Notes: a model not told the origin generated them from the sequence alone. A stretch of 64,000 nucleotides of DNA from Cyclobacterium amurskyense (GCF_001050135.1 NZ_CP012040.1:2453001-2517000); one strand, 5' to 3'; numbered from the stretch's first letter, positions 43,658 to 53,149 are shown. Made by a program: numbers and translations.

Positions 43658-43969
43658 ATGTACGCAATAGTTAACATTTCCGGTAAGCAGTTCAAAGTAA
43701 CAAAAGATCAACAAATCTTTGCACCAAAAATGCAAGGTGAAGTTGACGCTTCCGTAGAATTCGATCAAGTGCTTTTGGCAGAAGACAATGGCACTGTCTC
43801 GATTGGAGCGCCCTTATTATCTGGCGCCAAGGTATCAGGGAAAATCCTTGATCATGTAAAAGGTGACAAAGTAATCGTCTTCAAGAAAAAAAGAAGAAAA
43901 GGTTACAAAAAGAAAAACGGTCACCGTCAGCAATTCACAAAAATAGTAATCGAAAATATCACACTGTAA
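43658..43969 (+). CDS. rplU: 50S ribosomal protein L21
   Basis: A 103-residue protein starting at ATG 43658 (YAIVNISGKQFKVTKDQQIF); an in-frame upstream extension is not conserved. It has the basic C-terminal H-V-K-G-D-K-V-I-V-F-K-K-K-R-R-K-G and ends Q-Q-F-T-K-I-V-I. It binds 23S rRNA in the large subunit. Cotranscribed with rpmA, the usual pairing. Confidence 0.97.
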   Translation: MYAIVNISGKQFKVTKDQQIFAPKMQGEVDASVEFDQVLLAEDNGTVSIGAPLLSGAKVSGKILDHVKGDKVIVFKKKRRKGYKKKNGHRQQFTKIVIENITL

Positions 43970-44003
43970 TCCTTCGGGTTGCAACCTTAAATAATAATAA
44001 GTT

Positions 44004-44264
44004 ATGGCACATAAGAAAGGTGTAGGTAGTTCTAGAAACGGTAGAGAGTCTGAAAGTAAGAGACTTGGTGTAAAGAAATTTGGTGGTGAATCAGTTATCG
44101 CTGGTAATATCATTGTAAGACAAAGAGGTACTAAACACCATCCTGGCGTTAATGTTGGATTGGGTAAAGACCATACAATCTTTGCTTTGGTTCCTGGTAA
44201 AGTTGCTTTCACTAAAAAGCACGATGGTAAATCAGTAGTAGGAGTAATTCCAGCGGAAGCTTAA
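44004..44264 (+). CDS. rpmA: 50S ribosomal protein L27
   Basis: An 86-residue protein beginning AHKKGVGSSRNGRESESKRL, the canonical L27 N-terminus that reaches the peptidyl-transferase centre. There is no extra N-terminal leader as in Firmicutes. It lies 34 bp after rplU and ends at a strong terminator. Confidence 0.97.
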   Translation: MAHKKGVGSSRNGRESESKRLGVKKFGGESVIAGNIIVRQRGTKHHPGVNVGLGKDHTIFALVPGKVAFTKKHDGKSVVGVIPAEA

Positions 44265-44294
44265 GATACTTCTTCTTATAGAAATTTATTATTT

Positions 44295-44325
44295 AAAGGT
44301 CATTCTAACGGATGACCTTTTTTTT
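44295..44325 (+). terminator. intrinsic terminator of rplU-rpmA
   Basis: Stem AAAGGTCAT / ATGACCTTT with an 8-nt loop, followed by a T run. Confidence 0.88.
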
Positions 44326-44398
44326 ATTCCTTAGTTTTAAGATATTCGTAGTAATAATTTTCACCTCTCCGAATAGATGGAGTTAAACGATTTTGAAA

Positions 44399-44710
44399 AT
44401 GAACTTCACAGAAAACTACAATGGAATTAAGATTGATGTTCAGTCAGTCAATATTGAAATCAATACTTCCGTTCAAGAAGAAATAAGGTCTTCAATAGAC
44501 AAACTCTCAAAATTCACCCAAAACATCAATGCTGTAGATGTTTATTTTAAAACAGAGGGAAGTGGAGGCAACGCTGTTAGCGTGGTAGGGATGCGCGTTG
44601 GAATACCCGGTCCGGATGTATTTGCCGAAGAAAAGGGAGAACACTGGATTCCTTTGCTAAAGGAAGTAGTGGATAAATTGGTTAGACAATTGAAAAAAGC
44701 AAAAGCGTAG
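44399..44710 (+). CDS. ribosome hibernation factor, HPF/YfiA family
   Basis: About 103 residues from ATG 44399 (an upstream TTG is in frame). It has the beta-alpha-beta-beta-beta-alpha outline of short HPF/RaiA: KIDVQSVNIEINTSVQEEIRS, then KFTQNINAVDVYFK and a basic C-terminal helix LVRQLKKAKA. Members bind the 30S decoding site and stall ribosomes in stationary phase. It lacks the long C-terminal dimerisation domain. It ends at a terminator shared with the rhomboid gene. Confidence 0.82.
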   Translation: MNFTENYNGIKIDVQSVNIEINTSVQEEIRSSIDKLSKFTQNINAVDVYFKTEGSGGNAVSVVGMRVGIPGPDVFAEEKGEHWIPLLKEVVDKLVRQLKKAKA

Positions 44711-44712
44711 AT

Positions 44713-44747
44713 AAAAGCTTCAGTCTTAAAAAAGGCTGAAGCTTTTT
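44713..44747. terminator. bidirectional terminator (HPF gene / rhomboid gene)
   Basis: An 11-bp stem AAAAGCTTCAG with CTGAAGCTTTT and a T run. It overlaps the last codons and stop of the minus-strand rhomboid gene. Confidence 0.85.
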
Positions 44748-45355
44748 ATTTGTTCCCAAAATCGCAATCCATTTTCTGGAGAGATTAATACGATCACAGC
44801 AATTCCAAACACTGCACCATAAAAATGGGCGTCATGGTTAATGTTATCACCACCTGTCCTGCCTTTATAAAAAGCATATCCTAAAAAGAGCAATCCCAAA
44901 ATAAATCCGGGAAGACAAAAGATGCCGAAGATACAAATATCAGAGAGTGGCATCAAGATTATGCTAGCAAACACAGTAGCCGAAGTGCCTCCTGAGGCCC
45001 CTAAGGCGTGGTATCCGGGGTTGTCTTGTTCCTTTAGATAGGTTGGTATGTCGGCAATGACAATTGCCAAGAGGTAAAAGACAATAAAGGCGACTAAGCC
45101 TAATTCAAAACCAAATACATATGTGAGGTAAGATTCTACCACATTTCCGAAGAAATAGAAGGTAAACATGTTAAATAACAAATGCGTACCATCTTTGTGA
45201 ATAAAGCCAGAAAATAAAAACCGACCGTAAGAGCCTTCTCTCTTGATGAGGTAAGGCGTAAACAATTGTTTGTTTATAAAATCAGGGTTTTTCCATCCAT
45301 AATAGGATACCAGACAGGTAATGATAATAATTATTAACGTTAAAGATAAATCCAT
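44726..45355 (-). CDS. rhomboid-family intramembrane serine protease
   Basis: A 209-residue protein with six membrane segments. It carries H-L-L-F-N-M (about 59-64), the catalytic Ser in G-A-S-G-G-T (about 118-123) and the catalytic His in N-H-D-A-H-F-Y-G (about 182-186). It cleaves membrane helices; the substrate is unknown. Last gene of a three-gene operon, 4 bp after the polyprenyl synthase. Confidence 0.9.
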   Translation of the reverse strand: MDLSLTLIIIIITCLVSYYGWKNPDFINKQLFTPYLIKREGSYGRFLFSGFIHKDGTHLLFNMFTFYFFGNVVESYLTYVFGFELGLVAFIVFYLLAIVIADIPTYLKEQDNPGYHALGASGGTSATVFASIILMPLSDICIFGIFCLPGFILGLLFLGYAFYKGRTGGDNINHDAHFYGAVFGIAVIVLISPENGLRFWEQIKSFSLF

Positions 45356-45359
45356 GATT

Positions 45360-46346
45360 TTATTTTTCCCTGTTGGCCAGGTTGTGTGTTAGATTTTGAA
45401 GGAGTTGCAATCCAGCAGTATTTTTTACCTGAAGGCTGGAAAGTTGGTTGAAACCTCTTTCGAAATAGTCGTCCATTAACTCCAAGGTCTTTTCCTTTAT
45501 TTGAAGTTGGTCATATATGCTTGTTACAGCTTTTACTTTTTCTTCTGGATTGAAGGATGTAGAATTAATCCATTTCTGTAGGTTTTCGTTTACCGAACCT
45601 TCAGCCAATTCATTGGCTTTTACCAAGAGGTAGGTTTTTTTATTGGCCAAAATGTCCCCACCGACTTGCTTGCCAAATTTCTCTTTGTCGGCATAGACAT
45701 CCAGCAGGTCGTCTTTTAACTGAAAAGCGACGCCTATATTTACTCCAAAATCGTATAAGTGATTGGAATCCTCTTTCGAGGCACCAGCTAGAACAGCACC
45801 CAATTGCAGGGAAAAGCCCAATAATACAGCCGTTTTCAAACGTATCATGTTTAGGTATTCTGCTTCACTTACGAATTCCCTGTTTTCAAAATTCATATCC
45901 ATTTGCTGTCCCTCACAAACCTCCGCAGCGGTTTTGCTAAAGAGTTGAAGGCTTTCCTTCAAGTATTCAGGTGTTATGGACAGGAATAAATCATAGGCCT
46001 TGACCAGCATTACGTCTCCAGACAAAATAGCAGTATTGTCATCCCATTTTTCATGGACGGTCGCCTTTCCTCTACGAAGAGGTGCATTGTCCATGATGTC
46101 GTCATGCATGAGTGTGAAATTGTGAAAAACTTCAATGGCGGCAGCAGGAGTAAGTACTTTTTGGTAATCCTCCTTGTATAAACCGTAAGCCAGCAAGGTT
46201 AGTAATGGTCGTATTCGTTTCCCCCCCAAACCCATAAGGTAAGTTATCGGATCGTATAGTTCCGGAGGGTTACCTTTCAATTCTAATTCTTTTATATGTT
46301 GCTCGAGGGAAATTCTAATATCCTCCAGCTTGTTGTCATTTATCAT
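45360..46346 (-). CDS. polyprenyl (isoprenyl) diphosphate synthase
   Basis: About 328 residues from ATG 46346, which overlaps the end of rnr by 11 bp; an upstream start at 46367 is also open. It shows both aspartate-rich motifs: L-M-H-D-D-I-M-D near 80 with R-R-G near 92, and F-Q-L-K-D-D-L-L-D near 212. It condenses IPP with allylic diphosphates, giving a polyprenyl chain for quinones or other lipids. Chain length cannot be predicted here. Operon rnr-this gene-rhomboid. Confidence 0.9.
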   Translation of the reverse strand: MINDNKLEDIRISLEQHIKELELKGNPPELYDPITYLMGLGGKRIRPLLTLLAYGLYKEDYQKVLTPAAAIEVFHNFTLMHDDIMDNAPLRRGKATVHEKWDDNTAILSGDVMLVKAYDLFLSITPEYLKESLQLFSKTAAEVCEGQQMDMNFENREFVSEAEYLNMIRLKTAVLLGFSLQLGAVLAGASKEDSNHLYDFGVNIGVAFQLKDDLLDVYADKEKFGKQVGGDILANKKTYLLVKANELAEGSVNENLQKWINSTSFNPEEKVKAVTSIYDQLQIKEKTLELMDDYFERGFNQLSSLQVKNTAGLQLLQNLTHNLANREK

Positions 46347-48513
46347 TGCTTGCAAATTCCAAATCAATCGTTCTTCTATCGATGTCAGTGCGTGTTACTC
46401 TGACCTGTACTTTGTCACCCAGGGTAATCATTCTTTTATTTTTGGATCCAATAAGCCGCATGTTCTTGTCATCAAAGTCATAGTAATCATCTTTCAGATC
46501 CTGGACTTTAACCATGCCTTCGCATTTTGTTTCAGAAATTTCAACATAGACTCCCCATTCGGTGACTCCTGTGACTATGCCTGCATAGTCTTTGTCTTCT
46601 GCCAATTTCATGTACTCAACCTGCTTGTACTTGATACTTGCCCTTTCTGCATCAGCAGCCCTTTTTTCTCTCTCTGAAGAATGCAAACATTTTTCTTCCC
46701 AAGCCTGGGTTTCAGGTGGTTTACCACCGTCCAGGTAATGTTGAAGAAGCCGATGCACCATCATGTCAGGATACCTTCTGATTGGAGAGGTAAAATGGGT
46801 GTAGTGGTCAAATGCCAAGCCGAAATGAAGCTTTGGTTCAGTTGTGTATTTTGCCTTGGCCATGGTTCTTATGGCTAACTGTTCCAAAATGTTCTGTTCT
46901 GGCTTACCAACGATCTCTTCCATTAGTTTGTTCAGACTATTGGACACTTTCTTTTCGTCAGTCACTTTTACCTCATGGCCGAATTTGGTGGCGAAATTAG
47001 CAAATGTGGCTAGTTTTTCAAGGTCAGGATAATCATGAACGCGATAAATGAAGGTACTTTTGCCCTTATTTTTGTTAAAAATATAGGTCGCTACGGTTTT
47101 ATTGGCCAAAAGCATGAACTCTTCGATCAACTTATGTACATCCTTTCGCTCTTTTATAATAAGACCTACAGGTGTACCTGATTCATTGAGTTGGAATTTT
47201 ACCTCAACTGTTTCGAAATTGATCGCTCCTTTTTTGAATCGCTCCTTACGAAGTAATTTTGCTAGGGAATTGATTTTTAACAAATCTTTGGCATAATCAC
47301 CAGATTCTGAATCCATATTCTCTTGGGCTTCCTCATAGCTGAATCGCCTATTGGAATGGATAACCGTTCGGCCTATCCAGAAATCCTTTACCTCGGCCTG
47401 ATCGGTTATTTCGAACACACAAGAGAAGGTGAGCTTGTCCTCATTAGGGCGCAATGAACACAGTCCATTACTCAAGCGTTCTGGAAGCATTGGGATGGTT
47501 CTGTCTACCAAATAAACAGAGGTAGCCCTGTCATAGGCCTCTTTTTCCATCAAGGTTTTCGGGGTGACATAATGCGTTACATCGGCAATATGCACGCCTA
47601 TTTCCATGTTGCCATTTTCTAAATAGCGAAATGAAATTGCATCATCAAAGTCCTTTGCATCTGCAGGGTCAATGGTGAATGTATCGATATCTCTAAAGTC
47701 TTTTCTTCTTTTTATCTCGGCCTCCGAGATGGTATCAGGTATGGTTTCAGCTTCTGCTTCTATCTCCTCCGGATAATCAAAAGGAAGTCCGAATTCAGCC
47801 ATAATGGAATGAATCTCCACTTCATGGTCCCCTGCTTTACCTAAAACATGTATGATTTTTCCAGTAGGACTCTTATCACCCTCACTCCAGTCTGTGAGTT
47901 TTACTACTACTTTTTGGTTATGCTGTGCACCAGCGAGATCTGATTTTTTTACGAAGATATCATGGTGCATCTTCTTAAAGTCAGGCACTACAAATGCAAA
48001 TCGGGGGGAGATTTCTATACGGCCTACAAATTCGTCTCTGCTACGTTCTAGAATTTCCAAGACTTTTCCTTCTCTGCGGTTTCCTCTTCCTTTTTTGGGT
48101 AAAATCATTACCCTGACTTTGTCGCCATCAAGTGCAGATTTTAGATCTGCTTCTTTGACCATGATATCGTCTTCTTTTTTCTCATGATTATTAGGTATCA
48201 CAAATGCAAACCGTGCATTGACGAAATCTACTTCTCCAATAACGAATTCTGGATCCGACGCTGAAGAGTAATGGTTTCTTGGGTTACGTGATATCCTGCC
48301 TTCATCTACCAATTCCTGGAGGGCTGGGCTTAAAAGTTTTTTGGTAGCTGCATCCCGCAGTATTAGTTTTTTGATGAGTTGCTTTTCAGCGAAATCCTCA
48401 CCGAAATTATTGTCAAAAAATTGCGTTAATTTTAATTTTAAATGCTCTAAATCTGTGGGCTTATTGCCCTTGCTTTTAAATCCTGATTTTTTTCTTCCTG
48501 AATTTCTTCCCAT
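46336..48513 (-). CDS. rnr: ribonuclease R
   Basis: A 725-residue exoribonuclease. Domains: N-terminal helix-turn-helix-like region (about 20-80) and two OB cold-shock domains (about 80-230); then the RNB catalytic domain with T-I-D-P-A-D-A-K-D-F-D-D-A-I-S near 275 and R-T-I-P-M-L-P-E-R-L near 345, and a C-terminal S1 domain (about 635-720, DYAGIVTGVTEWGVYVEI). The N-terminus GRNSGRKKSGFKSKGNK is basic. It degrades structured RNA 3'-5'. First gene of its operon. Confidence 0.95.
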   Translation of the reverse strand: MGRNSGRKKSGFKSKGNKPTDLEHLKLKLTQFFDNNFGEDFAEKQLIKKLILRDAATKKLLSPALQELVDEGRISRNPRNHYSSASDPEFVIGEVDFVNARFAFVIPNNHEKKEDDIMVKEADLKSALDGDKVRVMILPKKGRGNRREGKVLEILERSRDEFVGRIEISPRFAFVVPDFKKMHHDIFVKKSDLAGAQHNQKVVVKLTDWSEGDKSPTGKIIHVLGKAGDHEVEIHSIMAEFGLPFDYPEEIEAEAETIPDTISEAEIKRRKDFRDIDTFTIDPADAKDFDDAISFRYLENGNMEIGVHIADVTHYVTPKTLMEKEAYDRATSVYLVDRTIPMLPERLSNGLCSLRPNEDKLTFSCVFEITDQAEVKDFWIGRTVIHSNRRFSYEEAQENMDSESGDYAKDLLKINSLAKLLRKERFKKGAINFETVEVKFQLNESGTPVGLIIKERKDVHKLIEEFMLLANKTVATYIFNKNKGKSTFIYRVHDYPDLEKLATFANFATKFGHEVKVTDEKKVSNSLNKLMEEIVGKPEQNILEQLAIRTMAKAKYTTEPKLHFGLAFDHYTHFTSPIRRYPDMMVHRLLQHYLDGGKPPETQAWEEKCLHSSEREKRAADAERASIKYKQVEYMKLAEDKDYAGIVTGVTEWGVYVEISETKCEGMVKVQDLKDDYYDFDDKNMRLIGSKNKRMITLGDKVQVRVTRTDIDRRTIDLEFASNDK

Positions 48514-48583
48514 AAAAATATATTATAATTATAAAGGTAAGGATATTTATTCTAATTTATTGACCTTCCTTATGTTGTGATGT

Positions 48584-49318
48584 TTATTCTGCCGAACTAT
48601 CCAAATTGATGATTTGGAACGACAGGTCTCCAGGTAATCCCTGATAAGCCAGGTATATTCTGGCGGTTACTTCTACATCTCTCAAGCAATATTTACGAAT
48701 ATTGTCAAGATCGTTTTCTTTGTAGTATACGGAGTTAACCATGCTTCCGTCTATTCCTTCTTTTGAACTGGGGATATCAAAAATTGCTGCCAATAAATCC
48801 AGGCGGGTGTAATGTTTATAATCCCCAAATTTCCACAGGTCCAGTGTGTCTATATGTTTAATCTCCCAAGGCTTCTTCCCTGAAAGCTGCAATACGTCTG
48901 GAAGTGGTAATTTGTTGACAAGCATTCTCCTGCAGATGTAAGGAATGTCAAATTCCTTGCCATTGTGGGCACAAAGGATCCAGTCTTTTTTCTCTAAGAG
49001 GTCCCGAAATTCTAATAATGTTTCATGTTCTGTTGATGCGGCGTAGGATTTGGTCCTGTAAATAAGTTCGTCCTCCGCTTTTTTATAGGTAAAGTAACCT
49101 ACTCCTATACAAATGACCTTACCAAATTCGGCATAAATGCCTGCCTTTTCAAAATAGAGATCGTCAGCTTCTCTTTCGTCAGTTTTTTGTAGTTGCTGGG
49201 CTTTTTTCGTCCATTCCTCTTGCATTCTTGAAGGTAAATCCCGCAGGCTTTCTGCTCCGGAGATGGTCTCAATATCCAGAAAAAGGATGTCATTCAGATG
49301 TTCAAAAAAATCAGCCAT
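48584..49318 (-). CDS. DEDD-type 3'-5' exonuclease (PolB exonuclease-like)
   Basis: A 244-residue protein with exonuclease motifs: ExoI L-F-L-D-I-E-T-I near 13, ExoII A-H-N-G-K-E-F-D-I near 117 and ExoIII Y-C-L-R-D-V-E near 220. This is the stand-alone family called DNA_pol_B_exo2 (RNase H-like). Whether it acts on DNA or RNA is not known. It follows the 133-aa gene by 5 bp in the lipB operon. Confidence 0.82.
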   Translation of the reverse strand: MADFFEHLNDILFLDIETISGAESLRDLPSRMQEEWTKKAQQLQKTDEREADDLYFEKAGIYAEFGKVICIGVGYFTYKKAEDELIYRTKSYAASTEHETLLEFRDLLEKKDWILCAHNGKEFDIPYICRRMLVNKLPLPDVLQLSGKKPWEIKHIDTLDLWKFGDYKHYTRLDLLAAIFDIPSSKEGIDGSMVNSVYYKENDLDNIRKYCLRDVEVTARIYLAYQGLPGDLSFQIINLDSSAE

Positions 49319-49323
49319 AAGCT

Positions 49324-49725
49324 TCAGCTATGTAAGATCCCATGCATATCCAGTTCAGGAATGTAGGTCATGTGCTTTTCCTGAACGCTGCCCGCTACAA
49401 ATATAAACTTTTTGTCAAATATTTGGTCCAGAATATAATAACTTACCCAGAATTCATTGTTTAAACTAAACAATGCCGGGTCAATGGCCTCAACTCTAGC
49501 AATACTCGTCGCTTCTAACTTCTCAATCATGTGTCGCAAGACAGAGGTTTTTTTTACTTCTCCGCCTACATTGCCGTAGCCTTTTGCCGTGATCATTAGT
49601 GTTTCCAATTCAATAAGGTTCTTATTGATTATATACACCGCCCAGCTTTCTTCCTTTTCATTGACTTCTTTTACTATAGCCATTTTCACTCCTGTCACGG
49701 GGTGAAATTTTATGTCCTTTTTCAT
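49324..49725 (-). CDS. conserved Bacteroidota protein of unknown function
   Basis: A 133-residue soluble beta-rich protein (KMAIVKEVNEKEESWAVYIIN, LMITAKGYGNVGGEVKKTS). It has no recognised domain. Phylum-wide it is often placed behind lipB, as here, where its ATG overlaps the lipB stop by 4 bp. A link to lipoate metabolism is only suggested by this context. Confidence 0.6.
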   Translation of the reverse strand: MKKDIKFHPVTGVKMAIVKEVNEKEESWAVYIINKNLIELETLMITAKGYGNVGGEVKKTSVLRHMIEKLEATSIARVEAIDPALFSLNNEFWVSYYILDQIFDKKFIFVAGSVQEKHMTYIPELDMHGILHS

Positions 49726-50456
49726 TTTTGTTCTTCGCTTATCAGTAGTTCCATGTCGAATAATCTGCCAATATGAAACCTTACTCTTTCTTTAACCTCA
49801 GAGATGTCTACTTCTTTACCCAGTTCTTTTTGCAAAGAAGTGACAGCCTTGTCACTGATTCCGCAAGGGATAATATGGTTGAAGTAATTAAGGTCAGTAT
49901 TGACATTAAATGCAAAACCGTGCATGGTTACCCATCTGCTGGATTTGACACCTAAGGCGCAGATTTTCCGTGGATTTTTCTGTTCTATATGATCCAGCCA
50001 TACTCCCGTCAATCCCTCAATTCTACCTGCTATTATTCCATAATCGCTAAGGGTTGCAATTACCGCTTCTTCCAAAAACCTGAGGTATTTGTGGATATCT
50101 GTAAAGAAGTTATCCAGATCCAGAATAGGGTAGCCTACAATTTGTCCCGGTCCATGGTAGGTAATGTCTCCTCCTCGGTTTATAGGGTAATAACTGGCCT
50201 TGTATTGCTTTAATCCTACCTCGTCTAAAAGGAGGTTTTCTGGTTTACCACTTTTGCCTAAAGTGTAAACATGTGGATGTTCCACAAACAGTAGATAGTT
50301 ATCAGTGATTTGTGCATCCTTTGGGTCAAGTTTTCTGTTAGCAATCTTAACCTCAACGGTTTGAGCAAACAGTTTTTCCTGATAATCCCAAGACTCCTGA
50401 TAATCTTTGGTGCCTAAATCCCGAAAAATAACTTTTTTATTTTTAAATTGATTCAC
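49722..50456 (-). CDS. lipB: octanoyl-(acyl-carrier protein) transferase
   Basis: A 244-residue enzyme with the LipB signature R-G-G-D-I-T-Y-H-G-P-G-Q near 80, K-I-C-A-L-G-V-K near 143, H-G-F-A-F-N-V near 158 and catalytic Cys in I-I-P-C-G-I near 175; the Lys/Cys pair is complete. It moves octanoyl from ACP to apo-proteins in lipoic acid synthesis. First gene of the lipB/133-aa/exonuclease operon. A promoter-like box is at 50476-50483. Confidence 0.94.
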   Translation of the reverse strand: MNQFKNKKVIFRDLGTKDYQESWDYQEKLFAQTVEVKIANRKLDPKDAQITDNYLLFVEHPHVYTLGKSGKPENLLLDEVGLKQYKASYYPINRGGDITYHGPGQIVGYPILDLDNFFTDIHKYLRFLEEAVIATLSDYGIIAGRIEGLTGVWLDHIEQKNPRKICALGVKSSRWVTMHGFAFNVNTDLNYFNHIIPCGISDKAVTSLQKELGKEVDISEVKERVRFHIGRLFDMELLISEEQK

Positions 50457-50475
50457 CTTTTACAGTAGTTTTTTT

Positions 50476-50483
50476 CAAATATA
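50476..50483 (-). promoter_or_regulatory. putative -7 box (TATATTTG) of lipB
   Basis: The minus strand reads TATATTTG, 20 bp before the lipB ATG, in the 41-bp gap to the divergent yraN gene. Confidence 0.45.
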
Positions 50484-50497
50484 GTCAATATCAAACA

Positions 50498-50854
50498 ATG
50501 GCTGAACACAATGACAAGGGAAAGGAGGCTGAAATGCTCGCTAAGGATTGGTTGGTAGCCAATGGTTTTGAATTCGTTGCTGCTAATTATAGGTACAAGC
50601 ATGCGGAGATAGACCTAATAATGGAAAAAGGAGGGATTTTGGTCTTTGTAGAGGTAAAGTTTCGTAGTGGAACAGGTTATGGTTATGCGGAAGAATTTGT
50701 GGATTATAGGAAAAGGCAACTAATCATTAGAGCTGCCGATCATTACATATACGAGAAAGACTGGAAAAAAGATATCCGATTCGATATAGTTGGCGTTTAC
50801 CGAAATAAATCAGGAGGGATAGCATTTAAACATTTCGAAGATGCTTTTTATTGA
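50498..50854 (+). CDS. YraN/UPF0102-family nuclease-like protein
   Basis: A 118-residue protein with the conserved G-K-E-A-E near 8, A-N-Y-R-Y-K-H-A-E-I-D-L-I near 31 and L-V-F-V-E-V-K-F-R near 51. E...D...ExK is the restriction-endonuclease-like core of this family, whose cellular job is not firmly established. Its last 7 bp overlap the end of the next gene on the other strand. Confidence 0.9.
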   Translation: MAEHNDKGKEAEMLAKDWLVANGFEFVAANYRYKHAEIDLIMEKGGILVFVEVKFRSGTGYGYAEEFVDYRKRQLIIRAADHYIYEKDWKKDIRFDIVGVYRNKSGGIAFKHFEDAFY

Positions 50855-51702
50855 TTGCGGCTATAGATAAGATTTCCTTCTTTGTCCCATTCAGCCCTTA
50901 TAAATGGTTTAAAGCTATTGTTTAGGGCCTCATTTTGGTATTGGATTTCTCTTTTCTTCACGGTTTTGTCACTTTCTCTTGGCCAATATTCGGTCCAGAT
51001 TCCTATCCGTTCTCCAAATTTGTATTCCCCTGCTACGGCTACCTGCCCATCAGGGTAAAAATGGAAAAAATTACCTTCTTCCAAATCGTATTCTATTGGG
51101 GTTAACTTTTCTATTTTCCGTTCCCCTCGATTGTAATAGGTGATTCTTGAGGCCTTGGGCCATCCCTCTGAATAATGCCTTTTGTCTAAAAGAATGTTTT
51201 TTGCATCAAAACTCATCCATCGACCATGTTTGGTGCCGTAAAAATACATACCAGTTTCAACTACATTTTCCCCGATTCGTTTTTCATAGGGACCATGAAG
51301 CAAATAGCCTTTGGAGGAATCGAAGTTGCCATTTTTGATGGCTTTGTTTTTGGTGTCGTACCAAAAAATATCCCTTATATAGGGATCGACTCTTTTGTTC
51401 CTAGTGGTGTAATTGAAAAACTGATAGGTAATCTGATCCCTAAAACTACTTTTGATTAAACCCCGACTGGTTTTTTCGCCGAAGTGAAAATTCTTTTTCT
51501 TTTTCTTCCTTTTCTTCTTTTTTTCTTCCTTCAAATTGTCCTCTGCATCAGAGAACAATAGTATAGGGGTAGAGGTAGGAAGTAATCTGTTTTCTTCCAC
51601 ACCAGATGAGTCTACCTCAGTTATACTGGTTTCTTCCTGACCGAAACCAACCGAAATAATAAAAAACAGCACTACAGAAAATAAGTAAATGAGTTTTTTC
51701 AT
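50848..51702 (-). CDS. exported MORN-repeat-like protein
   Basis: A 284-residue protein with a signal peptide (1-21) and a very basic stretch (EEKKKKRKKKKKNFHFG, about 60-75). The rest has repeats of the YwqK/MORN variant type: NGNFDSSKGYLLHGPYEKR, ETGMYFYGTKHGRWMSFD and AVAGEYKFGERIGIWTEYW. These are short beta hairpins with G-x-x-x-G-x-W endings. Function unknown; such proteins may be surface-exposed. Confidence 0.65.
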   Translation of the reverse strand: MKKLIYLFSVVLFFIISVGFGQEETSITEVDSSGVEENRLLPTSTPILLFSDAEDNLKEEKKKKRKKKKKNFHFGEKTSRGLIKSSFRDQITYQFFNYTTRNKRVDPYIRDIFWYDTKNKAIKNGNFDSSKGYLLHGPYEKRIGENVVETGMYFYGTKHGRWMSFDAKNILLDKRHYSEGWPKASRITYYNRGERKIEKLTPIEYDLEEGNFFHFYPDGQVAVAGEYKFGERIGIWTEYWPRESDKTVKKREIQYQNEALNNSFKPFIRAEWDKEGNLIYSRNQ

Positions 51703-51833
51703 AACAATTTAAAAACGAATATATAGGGCTTGATGTTGTGATTAGGACTAAAAATCCAATGCATTCATCCTAGTTATCAAAAGTTACATTTTTCAAAACT
51801 AGTCAAAGATTTAGGAATCGTTGTCATTATGCT

Positions 51834-51841
51834 TATTTTTG
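51834..51841 (+). promoter_or_regulatory. putative -7 box (TATTTTTG) of the aminotransferase gene
   Basis: TATTTTTGC, about 105 bp before the start codon at 51947. On the opposite strand TAGTTTTG at 51794-51801 may serve the divergent 284-aa gene. Confidence 0.4.
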
Positions 51842-51946
51842 CAAAATTAAAAAAGTGGCAGAAAGGTCATCAATCATAATAAATTAATTTGGTGGTTAAT
51901 AGGTCTTACTAATCTGATAATCAAACGTAATTTAAATAAAATATAA

Positions 51947-53149
51947 ATGAATTCCATCCTATCTGATCGTATTAACAATATGGAAGAGTCAGCTACGCTG
52001 GCTATGGCAAAAAAAGCCAGGGAATTAAAGACTCAAGGAATCGATATTATCGGTTTGAGTTTGGGAGAACCTGATTTTAAAACGCCTAAACACATACAGG
52101 AAGCTGCTAAAGCAGCTATTGATGAAGGGAAATATTTTTCTTATCCTCCAGTTGCTGGTTACCAAGACCTAAGAGAGGCCATTGCCAAAAAACTAAGGGA
52201 TCAAAATAACATTTCTGAAGCCAAAGCAGAAAACATTGTAGTTTCTACAGGTGCAAAGCATTCAATTGCCAATATCTTCATGTGTTTGATTAATGAAGGA
52301 GACGAAGTGATCATTTTTTCTCCTTATTGGGTATCTTATTCTGAAGTGATCAAATTGGCCGGAGGTGTTCCTGTTCTTATAGAGGGTAACCTTGAAAATA
52401 ACTTTAAAGCTACCGCTAGTCAATTAGAAGAAGCCATTACGGATAAGACCAAAGCTGTGATTTATTCCTCACCATGTAATCCGTCAGGATCTGTTTTCAG
52501 CAAGGATGAGTTAGAGGCCATTGCTAATGTTATCAAGAGCAAGGAAAACCTTATAGTTATAGCCGATGAAATTTATGAGTTGATCAATTTCACAGGTTCT
52601 CACGCTAGCATAGCCTCTTTCCCAGGCATGTTTGACCGTACCATTACTGTAAATGGTTTTTCTAAAGGTTATGCGATGACTGGATGGCGAGTAGGTTACA
52701 TCTGTGCTCCATTGTTTATTGCAAAGGCTTGTGAGAAAATTCAAGGTCAGTTTACCTCAGGTGGAACAGGCATAGCGCAGCGTGCAGCCCTTGCGGGTTT
52801 GATTGGTGATCAAAAGCCAACTGAAGAAATGGCGGCAGCCTATCTTAAAAGAAGAGACTTGGTCTTGGGTTTATTGCGTGATATACCAGGTATCAAAACA
52901 CACGTTCCTGAAGGAGCATTTTACTTTTTCCCTGATGTTTCTGCCTTTTTCGGTAAGACAGCAGGCGATCAGAAAATTGAAACTGCGGATGATTTTTGTC
53001 TTTATGTGCTTAAAGAGGCAAATGTATCCTTGGTTACAGGAGCCGCATTTGGAGCACCAAATTCAGTGAGATTGTCTTATGCAGCCTCTGAAGATGAATT
53101 GAAAGAAGCGCTTAAGCGAATTAAAGAAGTGCTAGCAAAATTGAATTAA
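51947..53149 (+). CDS. PLP-dependent aspartate/aromatic aminotransferase (class I)
   Basis: A 400-residue fold-type I aminotransferase of the AspC Ibeta group: S-L-G-E-P-D-F near 39, S-S-P-C-N-P-S-G near 175 (cofactor Asn), D-E-I-Y-E near 205, PLP lysine in G-F-S-K-G-Y-A-M-T-G-W-R near 237 and the substrate Arg in S-V-R-L-S-Y near 372. It probably makes aspartate or aromatic amino acids. A hairpin terminator-like structure follows at 53161. Confidence 0.9.
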   Translation: MNSILSDRINNMEESATLAMAKKARELKTQGIDIIGLSLGEPDFKTPKHIQEAAKAAIDEGKYFSYPPVAGYQDLREAIAKKLRDQNNISEAKAENIVVSTGAKHSIANIFMCLINEGDEVIIFSPYWVSYSEVIKLAGGVPVLIEGNLENNFKATASQLEEAITDKTKAVIYSSPCNPSGSVFSKDELEAIANVIKSKENLIVIADEIYELINFTGSHASIASFPGMFDRTITVNGFSKGYAMTGWRVGYICAPLFIAKACEKIQGQFTSGGTGIAQRAALAGLIGDQKPTEEMAAAYLKRRDLVLGLLRDIPGIKTHVPEGAFYFFPDVSAFFGKTAGDQKIETADDFCLYVLKEANVSLVTGAAFGAPNSVRLSYAASEDELKEALKRIKEVLAKLN